This document shows, one piece after another, positions 37,751 to 47,763 of a stretch of 64,000 bases of DNA; positions within the stretch are counted from its first letter, which is position 1; the number at the start of each line of letters is the position of its first letter. The position numbers were made by a program, and so were the translations under genes. The stretch lies in contig NZ_VXKS01000006.1 in assembly GCF_008711525.1 (NCBI RefSeq), forward strand, positions 62,001 to 126,000, read 5' to 3'. The DNA is from Cysteiniphilum sp. JM-1 (GTDB lineage Bacteria > Pseudomonadota > Gammaproteobacteria > Francisellales > Francisellaceae). The notes under the pieces were generated by a model. It did not search any database and was not told the DNA's origin. It was given only the letters and a program-made list of their open reading frames with translations.

Positions 37751-39040
37751 ATGTCGTCATTAGTTCAACCCAATCTTTTCTCACGTAAGCTTTTTAAGGG
37801 CTGGTTCTTTTTCTCGTTAGCGGGCATTTTCTTTTTGTATGAGTTTTTTTGTCGTGCTTCATTTGGCTCGATGAATACTGTTTTTGCCCACGACCTTCAT
37901 TTAGATGCATTAACCGTCAGCAGTATTTCATCGGCGTATTTTTTGGCATATTCTTTAATGCAATTGCCTGTGGGAATACTCATTGATCACTTTGGTGTGC
38001 GCAAGGTAGGTACTTTTGCCATTATTGTTACCGCACTTGGCGCTTTATTATTTAGCTTTGCAACAACGGTAGCTGTAGCTTGGGTTGGGCGTTTTGCCAT
38101 TGGCTTGGGATCTGCATTTGCTTTTGCGATGATGTTTAAGATCATTCTTGATTGGTTTCCGCATCAGCACTTAGGTGTTATGGGTGGTATGACGCAAATA
38201 CTTGGAATGATTGGACCTATTTTAGCAGGTGCCCCTTTTGTGCTAATGCTTGTTATAACGGATAATGATTGGCGACTAATCTTTCATGGCGTATTTATTG
38301 CCGGATGTGTTTTGGCGTTCTTTTTCTTTTTATTTGTTAGAGATAAGTCTAAACGTCAAGTAGATAAGACAGAAGTAAATAACAAGAGCGCATTAACGGT
38401 TAAACAAAAACTTGTGATGTTGATTAAAATTAAACAGGTGTGGTTAATCGCGATTTTTGCTTTTTTTGTTTATCCGGCGGTTGAAGTAATTGGTTCAATG
38501 AGTGGTGTTGGTTATTTGGAGCATTATTTTAGCCAAACGATATCTGCAAGTGCAGTATCATTCGTCTGGCTTGGGCTAGGTCTAGGTAGCCCACTCGTTG
38601 GCTTACTATCAGATAGATTAGGTAGGCGTAAACAAGTGTTATTAGCATGTGCTGTATTTGGTGTGATCATTAGTTTACTACTTAATTGGCTAGCGATTGA
38701 TAGCTATGTGATATTTTCAATTTTAATGTTTTTGCTTGGTGTCGCAGCAGGTGCGCAAACCTTATCTTTTGCCATTATGATCGAGAATGTTCCCGCCTCA
38801 TTAACGGCAACTGCTGTGGGGTTTAATAATATGTTTGTGCTATTAGGGGCTTGGGCTGCGCAGAACGTCACCGGTATTGTGTTAAATCAATTTTCTAAGG
38901 GTGGCGAGAATATCAGTGTTCATGGTTACCAAGTAGCACTTACCATTGGTTGCACTTTATTTTTTGCGATTGCGTTTGTTATTGGATTATTAACAATTAA
39001 AGAGACGTATTGCAAACGTTTGCCGACTTTGCAGGAATAA
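37751..39040 (+). CDS. MFS transporter, Pht/Fpt-like
   Basis: The 429-residue protein has twelve predicted spans and the MFS loop 2-3 signature GILIDHFGVRKVG. The start KGWFFFSLAGIFFLYEFFCRASFGSM and the N-terminal arrangement resemble the phagosomal transporter families of Legionella (Pht) and Francisella (Fpt), which carry amino acids or nucleosides. The substrate is unknown. Its 3' end overlaps that of the next transporter on the other strand by 44 bases. No strong ribosome site is seen before the ATG. Confidence 0.85.
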   Translation: MSSLVQPNLFSRKLFKGWFFFSLAGIFFLYEFFCRASFGSMNTVFAHDLHLDALTVSSISSAYFLAYSLMQLPVGILIDHFGVRKVGTFAIIVTALGALLFSFATTVAVAWVGRFAIGLGSAFAFAMMFKIILDWFPHQHLGVMGGMTQILGMIGPILAGAPFVLMLVITDNDWRLIFHGVFIAGCVLAFFFFLFVRDKSKRQVDKTEVNNKSALTVKQKLVMLIKIKQVWLIAIFAFFVYPAVEVIGSMSGVGYLEHYFSQTISASAVSFVWLGLGLGSPLVGLLSDRLGRRKQVLLACAVFGVIISLLLNWLAIDSYVIFSILMFLLGVAAGAQTLSFAIMIENVPASLTATAVGFNNMFVLLGAWAAQNVTGIVLNQFSKGGENISVHGYQVALTIGCTLFFAIAFVIGLLTIKETYCKRLPTLQE

Positions 39041-40247
39041 AGCTTAAGATAACGGCAATAATTAGCCCAATTAAGATAGGCAATAGTGCCGTTTGAAATC
39101 CACCTAAGGTGTTAGCGTTACACTGATAAGCTGATTGATACCAGCTTAAAATCCAACCGATTAAAGGTTGCAGTATCGGACCACCTAGTCCAATAATAAC
39201 CATGTTGGTAAAGCCCATTGCCATACCTTGAGCATTAGGATGAGATAGTTTCTCAATCGAGGCAAAGGGCAGAATATAGGCGCCAGAACCAAAGCCAAGT
39301 AGAAAAAGCAAAATATTGCCAAGATAAAAAGGAATTGCGATATATAAAAGGATGATAAAGCTAATCAGTGCGAGCACGCTAAATAGTTGCATAACATGAA
39401 TACAGCGAATTTTATTAGCAAGCCAACCACTGGATGCAGCTCCTAATGCTGCCCCAATAAAAATCAATGCCGTAGCATGTGATGCATGACTGCTTTGTTC
39501 AGGATAAAGCACTTGGATAAAGCCAATACTCCAAAGAGAGGCGAAGGCGCTGATAATGGTAAAAATTAAACCACCAAATAAGCTATAACGCCATACGTCA
39601 CTATTCTTCAATAATGCCACAAAATGCTTTAAGGTATGTGTTTGACAGTTGTCTTGTTTTTGTGATTTACAGTATTCATGCGCATTTCCCTTGACGAAAA
39701 TTAAAATCAAGGCAGCAAGCACTAAACCAATAACAGCGCAGATAATCATCGCGGTTCGCCAACCATAACCATTTATCGCATGTTCTAGAAAGTAATCGCC
39801 AGCAGCACCGCCTAGCATGCCCATCATTTCAATCAGACCTGCGACAATAGTGAATCTCTTGGGAAACCAGCGTGCAGCAAGATACATCGCACATGCAACG
39901 CCTGGTGCGCTTGCAATACCCATGATAATCCGCGAGATATTCGCAGTGGCAAAGCCTTCAGAAAAAGCAAAACCTAATGTGCTTAGACCTAAGATAAGTG
40001 CGCCAATAAATAAGGTTTTCTTAGGTCCAATTTTATCAATGATAAAGCCAGAGGGAATTTGCAAAAGAATATAAGGGTAAAAAAAAGCAGAAGATAAAAA
40101 GCCGATTTCAGTGAGGTTAATGCATAAATCACGCATTAATGTTGGCACCATTAAACTGGTTGAGCCTTGCAGCAGGAATTGATAGAGCACAAAAAAGCCG
40201 CCAAGAAAGCAAATCCAAGCGGCAAGTATATTTCGTTGTCTGATCAT
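38997..40247 (-). CDS. MFS transporter, Pht/Fpt-like
   Basis: The 416-residue protein has about twelve spans and the MFS signature GFIIDKIGPKKTL between spans 2 and 3. It shares the style of its neighbour (LGGFFVLYQFLLQGSTSLM start; PSGFIID) but is clearly a different paralogue. It probably imports or exports a small nutrient; the substrate is unknown. It converges on the other transporter with overlapping 3' ends. Confidence 0.85.
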   Translation of the reverse strand: MIRQRNILAAWICFLGGFFVLYQFLLQGSTSLMVPTLMRDLCINLTEIGFLSSAFFYPYILLQIPSGFIIDKIGPKKTLFIGALILGLSTLGFAFSEGFATANISRIIMGIASAPGVACAMYLAARWFPKRFTIVAGLIEMMGMLGGAAGDYFLEHAINGYGWRTAMIICAVIGLVLAALILIFVKGNAHEYCKSQKQDNCQTHTLKHFVALLKNSDVWRYSLFGGLIFTIISAFASLWSIGFIQVLYPEQSSHASHATALIFIGAALGAASSGWLANKIRCIHVMQLFSVLALISFIILLYIAIPFYLGNILLFLLGFGSGAYILPFASIEKLSHPNAQGMAMGFTNMVIIGLGGPILQPLIGWILSWYQSAYQCNANTLGGFQTALLPILIGLIIAVILSFIPAKSANVCNTSL

Positions 40248-40352
40248 AAGTTTATCGCTAGCGCATTTTTTTCATTTTTTTAATGTGCCTTTTATACTGA
40301 AAAACAGATCAAATGTCGAAGAGTGTTTTAAGTTTTCATTAAATGTTGTTGC

Positions 40353-41468
40353 TTACACGAGATTCTTATTAACTAGTTCGGCAAGTTGATAGGTGATTAC
40401 ATAGTAAGCTTGCTCGTCGGTGATATGGAACTGGGGATCTTGCATATTGTTATTAATGTTTTGTGCAAGCATCGTTGATAAGGTAACCATTAAGCGTGCA
40501 AACACGTTATTGTCCTGAGTGTCTTTAATGTTATTGTAATCTGATGCTAATGGAATATTTTTTTGACCTTCGGCTGTTGAGATTAAAAGAAAGTTCAGCG
40601 CATTTTTAGTGTCATTAAAGCCAGATTTTTGCAGGGCATTGTGTACCATATCTTTTACTTGATCAGGAATTAATTTAATCTCAATGGTCTTGCCCAAAAA
40701 CTTAAAGCTGTAGCTTAAATTTAGGAAATCATTAATAGCAATATCAATATCGTTAGTTGCTTCAGATAGCTTTTGAACTTTTGCGTTACTTTGTACGTTC
40801 TGCAAAGCAGAAACAACCATGTTTTTATTGATAGAATAAACTGCTTCAACTGCCATATCACGAGCTTGATAATAGCTATTAAAAGCATCTGTTGGAATGC
40901 TATAAGCTAGAGTGTTTAGCTTGACATAAAAGTCTTTGGTTTCATCAATGCTTTTGCCTTTTTGCAAAACATTAACGCCGTTAACAGTCAGGTAATTTAA
41001 TAAGTAATTAAACTCATAGGCTTTGTGCTCTCCTGATTCACCATTTAGGAAGGTAACACGATGGTCCCAAGCTGCCTGTAGCTCAGTGTATGCTTGTGTT
41101 AGCGCCTGATCCATCTTGTCAAGCATCGGATAATTATTAACAACTGCTTTTAACGCGTTGGTAAAGCCAGCAAGATTATCTGACATGTTAAGTAGATCTT
41201 GAGATGTGTTAAAAGCATTGTATTGTGGTGCTGTTATTGAAACTAAATTGGCAGTATTGACAACAGCAGCAATATAGTTGTTTGCTTTGGCATTTTGCAC
41301 TAATTTTTTAAGTTGTTGGATGTTTTCAGTGCCCTCTTGATCTGAAAAGCTGACATCATTGACGTGTGTAACTGCTTTCGCAACATCATTAGATATGACA
41401 TTTTTTGTTGCAAAAGCTGTTGTTGATAACATAAAGCCGCTAGCAATTATTAAGCTTAATTTTTTCAT
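40353..41468 (-). CDS. secreted or periplasmic helical protein of unknown function
   Basis: I do not recognise the 371-residue protein. It has a clear signal peptide (MKKLSLIIASGFMLSTTAFA) with cleavage near residue 20, then a mainly helical, Asn/Lys/Asp-rich body without cysteines after the signal and without obvious repeats or catalytic motifs. The C-terminus contains LARLMVTLSTMLAQNINNN-like helical segments. An AGGAG-like site precedes the ATG. It stands alone, divergent from bamC, and its length and lack of motifs suggest a lineage-specific envelope protein or secreted factor. Confidence 0.7.
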   Translation of the reverse strand: MKKLSLIIASGFMLSTTAFATKNVISNDVAKAVTHVNDVSFSDQEGTENIQQLKKLVQNAKANNYIAAVVNTANLVSITAPQYNAFNTSQDLLNMSDNLAGFTNALKAVVNNYPMLDKMDQALTQAYTELQAAWDHRVTFLNGESGEHKAYEFNYLLNYLTVNGVNVLQKGKSIDETKDFYVKLNTLAYSIPTDAFNSYYQARDMAVEAVYSINKNMVVSALQNVQSNAKVQKLSEATNDIDIAINDFLNLSYSFKFLGKTIEIKLIPDQVKDMVHNALQKSGFNDTKNALNFLLISTAEGQKNIPLASDYNNIKDTQDNNVFARLMVTLSTMLAQNINNNMQDPQFHITDEQAYYVITYQLAELVNKNLV

Positions 41469-41650
41469 TTTCTTCTCCGTGTGTTTGTGTTGCGGGGAGA
41501 AATTTACCGTTTTTTGATCAGCTATGGAAATTAGTATTCCTAATAGGGATATTAGTTTTTTAAATAACTAGGACTTTTGCGCTAAAATCCTGTGCGTATT
41601 TAGGCTTTGCTTGTGTATAATGCATTTACCTTTTTCCAAGTAAAGTAGTC

Positions 41651-42709
41651 ATGAAATTTAATAAAATCACTGCATGTACACTTGCAATTTTAAGTATCAG
41701 TACCTTGGCAGGGTGCGCATCAACCAGTAATTTCTTTCGTAACCGTGATTTTGATTATGCACGTCAACCCGTTGAACAAAACAAGCCATTGGAAGTACCA
41801 AAATCAGTTTCAACGGATCCTAATATTCACCCAGCACTTGTGATTCCTGAAGGGCAAACAAGCTTTACTAAGAATCAATTATCTCAGGCGCAAAATGCGA
41901 TGTTACCACCTAATTTCGCATCGAATTATGATGTGAGTGCGGTTGAGCAAAAGCAGCTTTATGTTGTTACGACGAAATTAAACTATGATAAAGATAACCA
42001 AGCTAAATTAGTTATTTATGAACCACACGCGGTGACATGGATGATTGTGGAGTCGGCGTTAAAAGATAAACTGCCTAATGTGGCACTTGAAAAAGCAGAC
42101 AAAGATAATAATCGCTTTGTGGTTAAAGACAAAGCTTCTGGCGAGTCTTACTATGTATTTATCGCGCAGGTTAAAAATGAATTTAGACGCGCTGAGTTAT
42201 CCTTGTTTAATATGGATGAAAAACCTGCGGTCACTAAGGAAGCAAGTAGCATCGTTGAGCAAATCCAAAAATCAATAGAAGGTCAAAGAGTCACTGAAGA
42301 AACTTTAGTCAATGCACAGTTTGGTTTTATCAATAGTGAGAATGGCTTAAAGTTCCAGCTTTATACCAAGGATAAAGTTGTCTCTATTGTCTTTGTTGGT
42401 GATGAAGCGCTAGCAAGAAAGACCTTGGAAAGTGCATTAAAAGCAGCAGGCTATAAATACGTTGCCTATGATGCTAAGGAGCAGACGATTCTATTTGAAG
42501 ATAACAAAGATCAAAGTTACTTATTGTATTTGTATCCATATACACAAAATGGTTCGATATTTAGTGATATGAGTAATTGGCGTAACTTCTTTAGAGAAGA
42601 GCAAAAACAATTAAGAGTTTCATTGTTTGATACCAAACAAGTATTAATTCCAGTGGATAAGGCAAAGCCGATTTTATCTGCGATTGCATCACATATCCCA
42701 CTTAAATAA
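41651..42709 (+). CDS. bamC: outer membrane assembly lipoprotein BamC
   Basis: The 352-residue protein has a lipoprotein signal with lipobox LAGC (Cys22) and then an extended N-terminal region with PLEVPKSVS and LVIPEG, the part of BamC that binds BamD. Two helix-grip domains follow (about 110-215 and 225-345). BamC is part of the BamABCDE complex that folds outer membrane proteins. Identification is backed by the neighbour purC, as in the dapA-bamC-purC order of E. coli; dapA is absent here. Confidence 0.85.
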   Translation: MKFNKITACTLAILSISTLAGCASTSNFFRNRDFDYARQPVEQNKPLEVPKSVSTDPNIHPALVIPEGQTSFTKNQLSQAQNAMLPPNFASNYDVSAVEQKQLYVVTTKLNYDKDNQAKLVIYEPHAVTWMIVESALKDKLPNVALEKADKDNNRFVVKDKASGESYYVFIAQVKNEFRRAELSLFNMDEKPAVTKEASSIVEQIQKSIEGQRVTEETLVNAQFGFINSENGLKFQLYTKDKVVSIVFVGDEALARKTLESALKAAGYKYVAYDAKEQTILFEDNKDQSYLLYLYPYTQNGSIFSDMSNWRNFFREEQKQLRVSLFDTKQVLIPVDKAKPILSAIASHIPLK

Positions 42710-42736
42710 CTAGAAAGTAATAAAAGGATAATGAAG

Positions 42737-43444
42737 ATGGTTAAAGAATTAATATACCAAGGAAAAGCTAAGTCCGTTTATCAGAGTGATGATGCCGATC
42801 ATGTTATTATTGAATACCGTGATGATGCCACAGCGTTTAATGGCGTTAAAAAAGAGGCGTTGAGAGATAAAGGACGTGTTAATAATCTTTTTAATGCTTA
42901 TATTATGCAAAAGCTTGAACAAGAGGGTGTGAAAACACATTTTATCAAAACGCTAAATGATAATGAAAGTTTGATGAAACGCCTTGAAATGATTCCTGTT
43001 GAGTGTGTGGTACGCAATTATGCAGCAGGTGGGATTTGTAAACGCTTAGGTCTTGAAAAAGGCATGAAATTTGATAAACCGGTGTTTGAATTCTTTTTAA
43101 AGGATGATGCGTTGGGTGATCCAATGATTAATACATCTCATATTTTAAGCTTTAACTGGGCAACCGCATCAGAAATTAAGTTTATGCGCGAAGCCACTTT
43201 CAAAGTCAATGATATTTTATCGAGCGTTTTTGATGAAGCTGGATTGTTATTGGTTGACTATAAGCTAGAGTTTGGACGTTTTAAAAATGAGATCCTATTA
43301 GGGGATGAGTTTAGTCCAGATGGCTGTAGATTGTGGGATAAAGAAACAAAAGAAGTGTTTGATAAAGATCGTTTTCGCCAAGATCTCGGTGATGTGATTG
43401 GTCACTATAAAACGGTTGCTAAACGTATTGGCTTGGTTTTATAA
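42737..43444 (+). CDS. purC: phosphoribosylaminoimidazole-succinocarboxamide synthase
   Basis: PurC (SAICAR synthase) adds aspartate to CAIR in purine synthesis. The 235-residue protein has YQGKAKSVYQ, VECVVRNYAAGGICKRLG, VDYKLEFGRF and LGDEFSPDGCRLWD. ATG 42737 is chosen because AAGGA lies eight bases upstream; ATG 42731 is too close. It follows bamC by 27 bases. Confidence 0.96.
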   Translation: MVKELIYQGKAKSVYQSDDADHVIIEYRDDATAFNGVKKEALRDKGRVNNLFNAYIMQKLEQEGVKTHFIKTLNDNESLMKRLEMIPVECVVRNYAAGGICKRLGLEKGMKFDKPVFEFFLKDDALGDPMINTSHILSFNWATASEIKFMREATFKVNDILSSVFDEAGLLLVDYKLEFGRFKNEILLGDEFSPDGCRLWDKETKEVFDKDRFRQDLGDVIGHYKTVAKRIGLVL

Positions 43445-43449
43445 GCCTA

Positions 43450-43791
43450 TTAATCATCAAATTTTTTATTTTCACGCTCATAAGAAATTTCAACTAACTT
43501 GTCATTAACAAATTTAAGTTTGGTTTTATTCTCGATGGAAGCAGTTGCTTCAGGTGTTTTATAATATAGCGATGTACTGTTATGTTTCTTAGAGCTTCTG
43601 GTATAACTAGCCTCACCACAGGCTTTAGTGACTTCAGCTTGAGTTTGTCCTAAGTTCAATACGCTCCCATTACAGTTTAGTTGAATGGTTGGAGTGGGTG
43701 TGGATGCTTTGCTCGCAGTTGCAGCATAGGCGTCAGTGCCAATAAAGAGCAAGCTCGTTGGAATAAGTAACAAAAAAGACGATTTCTTCAT
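43450..43791 (-). CDS. small exported protein, DUF2845-like
   Basis: From ATG 43791 (AAGGAG upstream) the protein has 113 residues: a signal peptide MKKSSFLLLIPTSLLFIGTDAYA, then a domain with LNCNGSVLNLGQTQAEVTKACGEASY, where two cysteines flank a helix. That pattern is like the small DUF2845/SmpA-type periplasmic proteins. The second half, with SLYYKTPEATASIENKTKLKFVNDKLVEISYE, suits a small beta sheet. The function is unknown. It is convergent with purC. Confidence 0.65.
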   Translation of the reverse strand: MKKSSFLLLIPTSLLFIGTDAYAATASKASTPTPTIQLNCNGSVLNLGQTQAEVTKACGEASYTRSSKKHNSTSLYYKTPEATASIENKTKLKFVNDKLVEISYERENKKFDD

Positions 43792-43848
43792 AAGTATTCT
43801 CCTTAGTTGATAAATTATGCGAGGCACTCTTAAGCGTAGAATATCATT

Positions 43849-44991
43849 TTAATTCGTCAAGATTTTATTGTAAGGAAGTCCCAATATTGAACATTGCTGA
43901 TATGCATAATCAGTAATCAGCTGACCAAAAAATTGCAAACGCCAACCACTATTTAGTTTATTGCTACCCATGTGTTTAGGGTTAATAAGCTTTTGATAGA
44001 GAAAGTGCTTTAGCTCCTGCTTTGATGAAACTAATGCCATTGGCAATTGCTGTTTCTCAGCGATTTCAGCTAGGTATTCAAAGCACAACCGTAAGAGCTC
44101 TTTGTTGATTTTAATTCGTGTGCGCTCAATCAAACTCATATCATATTGAGTATTTGCCACATGTAATAACTGGATAAGCTCAGCGCCAAAACGCTGTACT
44201 TTCTTATGTGATAGAATATGTTTTTCGGCAATAGTTTGCAGATCTATAGGATTTAACTTAGCTAGGTTGACGAGCTCTTGATCTGAAAGTACATAACGCG
44301 TTACCCAATTCCTACTTTGTGCATACGCTTCGCGCCAAATTGATAATTGGATTAAATGCGTGCGAGCAGATACACTTAGGCGTGCAAGATGATGCTTGAA
44401 TTTTAAGGGAGCATCTTGTGTGTTATTAAAATGCATCTTTTGGATAAATTGCATTTCTTCTTCAAAAGCCTTCGCCCATGGTGTTTGTTTAAGCTTATCT
44501 GTTAGTAATTTTTGACATTGAATTAAAGAGATAACATCAGATGTGGCATAGGCTATTTGCGAGCTAGATAAAGGACGCTTACGCCAGTCAGACATCTTCT
44601 CATCTTTATTTAAATCATCAAACCCTAAATGATTTAGCGTGTTACTAAGTGACAATTGATGATCATGTCCTAGAAATGCCATAGCAATTTGCGTATCGAA
44701 TATACTATTAAACTCACAATCTAAATAATGTCTCAAGATTTTGATATCATTCTCGGCTGCATGCATGATTTTAAGTGTGTGCTTACTTGTAAAGAGTGGG
44801 TTAAGTAGTTGTAAGTTAATTTCAGCTGATAAAGCATCAATCAGATAGATATGATCGGTTGTTGCGATTTGGATAAGGCATAACTCAGGATAATAGGTAT
44901 TACGCCAATAAAATTCAGTATCTAGTGCGATCATTGATTCTGCCATCAATAGCGGCATAATGCGTTGTAAATCATTGCTATTTGTAATCAT
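43849..44991 (-). CDS. rnd: ribonuclease D
   Basis: RNase D trims the 3' end of tRNA precursors. The 380-residue protein has the DEDD exonuclease motifs: LDTEFYWRNTYYPELCLIQIA at residues 20-40, HAAENDIKILRHYL, and the third motif YATSDVISLIQC (Tyr form). An HRDC-type domain follows around residues 210-290. It is cytoplasmic and alone on this strand, divergent from uvrY. Confidence 0.93.
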   Translation of the reverse strand: MITNSNDLQRIMPLLMAESMIALDTEFYWRNTYYPELCLIQIATTDHIYLIDALSAEINLQLLNPLFTSKHTLKIMHAAENDIKILRHYLDCEFNSIFDTQIAMAFLGHDHQLSLSNTLNHLGFDDLNKDEKMSDWRKRPLSSSQIAYATSDVISLIQCQKLLTDKLKQTPWAKAFEEEMQFIQKMHFNNTQDAPLKFKHHLARLSVSARTHLIQLSIWREAYAQSRNWVTRYVLSDQELVNLAKLNPIDLQTIAEKHILSHKKVQRFGAELIQLLHVANTQYDMSLIERTRIKINKELLRLCFEYLAEIAEKQQLPMALVSSKQELKHFLYQKLINPKHMGSNKLNSGWRLQFFGQLITDYAYQQCSILGLPYNKILTN

Positions 44992-45237
44992 TGAGGGTGA
45001 CTGTCATCTTACAAATGCTTTATCTTACAAACAAAAGTTAGAAATACAAGTAAAATAAGCTCAAATTGCTACAGCAACATTGGAAGTTTTACGCTATACT
45101 ATGGTCAAAATCTCACAAGTGAGTATGCGTATTGATCAGTGTGGTCTTTGAGCTTTTGACGTAAAAGGTTTAGGCTAAAGCACAAAGTAGATAGGCATAT
45201 TTCCTTAAGAGGTGACCTAAAACATGGGAGCAAGGTA

Positions 45238-45888
45238 ATGATAAGAGTGCTTTTGGTTGATGATCATGATTTGGTAAGACTAGGGATTAAGAAGCTGTTA
45301 AGTGATGTCAATAATATTGAGATCGTCGGTGAAGCAGCCAGTGGCGAGGAGGCGATTACGCTAACCTCTAAACTGTTACCTGATGTCATTTTAATGGATG
45401 TTAAAATGCCTGGTATGGGTGGTTTGGAAGCGACAAAACGCATTGCCAAGACTTATCCGCAGATTAAAATTTTGGTTGTGACTGTTTATGGTGAGGAACC
45501 TTATCCAACACGCGTATTACAAGCAGGTGCTTCTGGTTATATGACCAAAGGGGTTAGCATTGATGAGATGATTCAAGCGATCAAAACAGTGTATGCCGGA
45601 AGACGTTATTTGTCACCTGAGGTTGCGCAGCAACTTGCTTTAAAACACTTAACGCATGATGATGAGTCACCATTTGATGTATTATCAGAGCGGGAAATGC
45701 AGGTGTTAATCATGATCACAAGCGGTCAAAAGGTCAATGAAGTGGCAGATCAGCTATGTTTAAGTCCAAAGACGGTTAATAGTTATCGCTACCGTTTATT
45801 TGAAAAATTAGGTATTGATAGTGATGTTGAGTTAACGCATATGGCGATTAGACATAAACTAATTGATCTTGAGAGCAACAAAGAATAA
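45238..45888 (+). CDS. uvrY: response regulator UvrY/GacA
   Basis: The 216-residue protein has a complete receiver (VDDHD at 8-12, phosphoacceptor Asp54 in LMDVKMPG, Thr81, Lys104 in MTKG) and a LuxR-type helix-turn-helix near residues 148-205 (SEREMQVLIMITSGQKVNEVADQL, SPKTVNSYRYRLFEKL). In gammaproteobacteria UvrY/GacA is driven by BarA/GacS and controls Csr small RNAs. The neighbour uvrC downstream is the classical arrangement. No kinase gene is in the window. Confidence 0.94.
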   Translation: MIRVLLVDDHDLVRLGIKKLLSDVNNIEIVGEAASGEEAITLTSKLLPDVILMDVKMPGMGGLEATKRIAKTYPQIKILVVTVYGEEPYPTRVLQAGASGYMTKGVSIDEMIQAIKTVYAGRRYLSPEVAQQLALKHLTHDDESPFDVLSEREMQVLIMITSGQKVNEVADQLCLSPKTVNSYRYRLFEKLGIDSDVELTHMAIRHKLIDLESNKE

Positions 45889-45921
45889 TATTTTTTAATT
45901 TACTTCTCTCTATAAAAAACT

Positions 45922-47763
45922 ATGTTTCACTCAGACAGCTCTGAAAATGCCAAGCAGGCATTTGATCTAGATTCTTTTTTAAAGCATTTAACAACGCATC
46001 CAGGTGTTTATCGTATGTATGATAAAGCGCATACGATTTTATATATTGGTAAGGCCAAAAATCTCTATAAACGTGTTAATAGTTACTTTAAAAAGGATGC
46101 TAAAGACATCAAAACACAGACGTTAGTTGAACAAGTCGTGTTTATTGATGTCACGGTGACACCCAGTGATTATGATGCCTTCTTGTTAGAGAGTGCGCTA
46201 ATTAAGAAACATAAACCTAAATATAATATTCTATTCAAAGATGATAAAAGTTATCCTTATTTGCATTTAAGCGATCATGTGTTTCCAAGGTTGTCTGGTT
46301 TTCGTGGTAAGCCGCGCAAGGCAGGACAGTTTTTTGGTCCCTTTGTCTCATTATCATCAATGAAAGAAACATTGATTTTACTGCAAAAACTTTTTCCCAT
46401 TAGGCAATGTGAGGATAGTTATTTTAATCATCGCTCACGCCCTTGTTTGCAATACCAGATTAAGCGTTGCAGTGGTCCTTGTGTGAATAAAATCAGTATT
46501 GAAGACTATAAAATGCAAGTTGACCTTCTGGCAAAATTTATGAATGGTAAGCTCACTTCAGTATTGGAAGAAATTTCACAGAAAATGCAAGATGCTGCCA
46601 ATGAGGAAAAATTTGAGCTTGCCGCACAGTTACGTGATCAATTGGCGCTACTCACCAAGCTACAACAACAGCAATTTTTGGATAAATTGAATAATAAACG
46701 TTTGCATGTGTTGGGTGTTTTACAGGAAGCCGATAAGGTTTGTATAACATTGGTCAGTATCGAACAAGGTAAAGTAGCCGATGATAAACATTGGTTTATT
46801 AGTCAAAATGGCAGTACGTTAACCGACATTTTAGAGGCTTTTTTATCACATTACTATTTGGCAGAACTGCGAACAATTTGGCCTGAAGAAGTTATTTTGC
46901 CGAAGGAAGTTAAGGTGTCAGAATCGCTGCTTATAAGTATTGCACAAAAGGCTGAGCGACAGATTAAATGGATTAAAGAGGCAATTGCTGATAATGCCAA
47001 ATGGCAGAAGCTCGCCTTAATCAATGCGCGCCAAAAATTACAGATGAATTTGCAATCTAAGCAGCATTTTGTCAAACGGTTTGAGGCTTTAGCAAAGTGG
47101 CTTGATATCCCTGAGATTAAACGTATTGAATGCTTTGATATTAGTCATCACCAAGGTGAAGCAACAGTGGCTTCATGTGTTGTCTTTGACCAAGGTGGCG
47201 CATTAAAATCTGCATATCGACGTTATAATATTGAGGGTGTTACGCCAGGGGATGATTATGCAGCCATTGCGCAAGCAGTCACAAGACGCGTTGAGTCAGG
47301 AATAGAGGCAAATAACCTGCCAGATGTTATGATTATCGATGGTGGTAAGGGACAGATCAAAAAAGCTGAAGATGTACTGATGCAATATAATCAGCAGCAT
47401 AATATTAAACTATTGAGTCTTGGCAAGGGGATTGAGCGAATCAGTGGTAAAGAGGATATTTTTCAAGGTTTTAATGATGAAGTGTATCATTTGCCAGAGC
47501 ATGATTTAGCCTTTTTGTTATTAAGACAAATTCGTGATGCAGCACATGACTTTGCCATCAAAGCGCAGCGTAAAAAACTGGCAAAACGCCAAACTGAATC
47601 CGTACTTGAGTCAATTGAAGGGGTCGGTAGTAAACGCCGACAAGCGCTTTTGAGGCACTTTGGTGGTTGGCAAGAGTTATCACGCGCTTCAATTGATGAG
47701 ATTGCAAAGGTCAAAGGCATTAGCCCTAAGCTTGCTGATCATATATGGCATGCGTTTCGTTAA
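45922..47763 (+). CDS. uvrC: excinuclease ABC subunit C
   Basis: UvrC makes both cuts in nucleotide excision repair. The 613-residue protein has the N-terminal GIY-YIG domain (HPGVYRMYDKAHTILYIGKAKNLYKRVNSYF), a cysteine-containing central region with CLQYQIKRCSGPC, the UVR helical hairpin near residues 205-245, the RNase H-like C-terminal nuclease (FDISHHQGEATVASCVVF, IDGGKGQ) and two terminal helix-hairpin-helix motifs (IEGVGSKRRQALLRHFGG). It is 33 bases downstream of uvrY. Confidence 0.97.
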   Translation: MFHSDSSENAKQAFDLDSFLKHLTTHPGVYRMYDKAHTILYIGKAKNLYKRVNSYFKKDAKDIKTQTLVEQVVFIDVTVTPSDYDAFLLESALIKKHKPKYNILFKDDKSYPYLHLSDHVFPRLSGFRGKPRKAGQFFGPFVSLSSMKETLILLQKLFPIRQCEDSYFNHRSRPCLQYQIKRCSGPCVNKISIEDYKMQVDLLAKFMNGKLTSVLEEISQKMQDAANEEKFELAAQLRDQLALLTKLQQQQFLDKLNNKRLHVLGVLQEADKVCITLVSIEQGKVADDKHWFISQNGSTLTDILEAFLSHYYLAELRTIWPEEVILPKEVKVSESLLISIAQKAERQIKWIKEAIADNAKWQKLALINARQKLQMNLQSKQHFVKRFEALAKWLDIPEIKRIECFDISHHQGEATVASCVVFDQGGALKSAYRRYNIEGVTPGDDYAAIAQAVTRRVESGIEANNLPDVMIIDGGKGQIKKAEDVLMQYNQQHNIKLLSLGKGIERISGKEDIFQGFNDEVYHLPEHDLAFLLLRQIRDAAHDFAIKAQRKKLAKRQTESVLESIEGVGSKRRQALLRHFGGWQELSRASIDEIAKVKGISPKLADHIWHAFR

